A stretch of DNA of 7,152 nt from Lysobacterales bacterium UBA5700 (GTDB taxonomy: Bacteria; Pseudomonadota; Gammaproteobacteria; Xanthomonadales; Xanthomonadaceae), in NCBI GenBank assembly GCA_002420085.1, contig DIHI01000106.1:30343-37494 (forward strand), read 5' to 3'. A program made the translations under genes and the position numbers. Shown piece by piece: positions 6,463 to 7,152 of this stretch (its first letter is position 1; each line of letters opens with the position of its first letter). A model generated the notes under the pieces. That model did not search any database. It had not been told where the DNA came from and was given only the letters and a program-made list of their open reading frames with translations.

Positions 6463-7152
6463 ATGGATATCGCCTATTTCCTCAAGCTGATGACGGAGAA
6501 GAACGCCTCCGACATGTTCCTGACCAGCGGCGCACCGGTGAACATCAAGGTCGAGGGCAAGCTCTATCCACTCGGCAACACCGGCCTGCCACCCGGCATG
6601 GTCAAGAAGATCGCCTACTCGCTGATGACCGAGGCGCAGGCCCCGATGTTCGAGCGCGACAACGAGCTCAACATCGCGATCGCGGTCAAGGGCGCCGGCC
6701 GCTACCGGGTCAATGTCTTCAAGCAGCGTGGCGAAGTGGCCATGGTGATCCGCGCGATCAACAGCGCGATCCCGACCATCGAGCAGTTGCGCCTGCCACC
6801 GGTGCTGAAGGAGATCATCATGCAGCCGCGCGGTCTGGTGCTGGTGGTCGGCTCGACCGGCTCTGGAAAATCGACCGCGCTGGCGTCGATGATCGATCAC
6901 CGCAACAGCAGCCAGAGCGGCCACATTCTCACCATCGAGGATCCGATCGAGTTCCTGCATCGGCACAAGAAGTCGATCGTCAACCAGCGCGAGGTCGGCC
7001 TGGACACCCACACGTTCGCCAACGCGCTCAAGAACGCCATGCGCGAAGCACCGGATGTGATCCTGATCGGTGAAATTCGCGACGAGGACACCATGGCCTC
7101 GGCGATCGCCTTCGCTGAAACCGGTCATCTGTGCCTGGCCACGCTGCACTCC
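6463..7152 (+). CDS. pilU: Type IV pilus retraction ATPase PilU (partial, C-terminus outside window)
   Basis: The ATG at 6463 opens a frame running off the right edge, with 230 residues visible of a family protein of about 370-380. The N-terminal PAS-like domain has the PilU-type opening MDIAYFLKLMTEKNASDMFL. The ATPase core shows Walker A GSTGSGKST (130-138), the Asp box ILTIEDPIEF (155-164), Walker B VILIGEIRD (199-207) with Glu204, and the His box AETGHLCLATLH (218-229). AIAFAETGHL and the N-terminus match PilU rather than PilT. By family knowledge it is a hexameric cytoplasmic motor that works with PilT to depolymerise type IVa pili during twitching. PilT often lies directly upstream of pilU; here the upstream neighbour is a divergent lipoprotein gene, so any pilT must lie elsewhere or downstream. 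No strong Shine-Dalgarno is seen (GAAAG only). The start is set by the conserved N-terminus. Confidence 0.93.
   Translation, partial: MDIAYFLKLMTEKNASDMFLTSGAPVNIKVEGKLYPLGNTGLPPGMVKKIAYSLMTEAQAPMFERDNELNIAIAVKGAGRYRVNVFKQRGEVAMVIRAINSAIPTIEQLRLPPVLKEIIMQPRGLVLVVGSTGSGKSTALASMIDHRNSSQSGHILTIEDPIEFLHRHKKSIVNQREVGLDTHTFANALKNAMREAPDVILIGEIRDEDTMASAIAFAETGHLCLATLHS

Noticed and set aside
6064..7149. A 361-codon open frame on the minus strand opposite pilU and reaching into the lipoprotein gene
   Set aside because: The pilU frame has all conserved motor motifs, and this frame crosses the divergent promoter region. It is a shadow.

Overview
The window is GC-rich (roughly 65%), densely coding DNA. 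Gene content and protein style (type IV pilus ATPase PilU, YdcH-type DUF465 protein, split DUF4398/OmpA pair, two-enzyme transsulfuration cluster) suggest a gammaproteobacterium, perhaps of the Xanthomonadales/Lysobacterales type. That placement is inferred from similarity of style; no 16S rRNA or other decisive marker is present.

Layout. Six genes run right to left on the minus strand and one runs left to right. From right to left on the minus strand these are a DUF4398 lipoprotein (5969-6340), a periplasmic OmpA-domain protein (5019-5972), a small YdcH/DUF465 protein (4409-4633), a cystathionine beta-synthase-type enzyme with a CBS-domain pair (2636-4006), a cystathionine gamma-lyase/gamma-synthase-type PLP enzyme (1220-2380), and a sulfotransferase-like protein that runs off the left edge (1-1213). 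On the plus strand, pilU starts at 6463 and runs off the right edge. A 122-bp divergent promoter region separates pilU from the lipoprotein gene.

How the genes work together. The lipoprotein and OmpA-domain genes overlap by 4 nt (ATGA) and probably form a translationally coupled pair linking outer membrane to peptidoglycan. The two PLP enzymes together make a transsulfuration route: homocysteine + serine to cystathionine, then cystathionine to cysteine if the second enzyme acts as a lyase. The sulfotransferase-like gene begins 6 nt after the second enzyme's stop codon and is probably co-transcribed with it. PilU is a type IV pilus retraction ATPase.

Non-coding regions. Three gaps contain structure: 2381-2635 (two hairpins ahead of the gamma-lyase gene), 4007-4408 (a strong 18-bp stem plus a 7-bp stem upstream of the beta-synthase gene, and a GC-rich palindrome just after the ydcH-like stop) and 4634-5018 (ydcH-like leader and an AT-richer stretch). 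I see no tRNA, rRNA, CRISPR, insertion sequence, phage or toxin-antitoxin signature. The window looks mostly like ordinary chromosomal housekeeping DNA. The points most worth a second look are the repeat-bearing coiled-coil tail on the sulfotransferase, the OmpA/DUF4398 pair divergent from pilU, and the intergenic hairpin pair.
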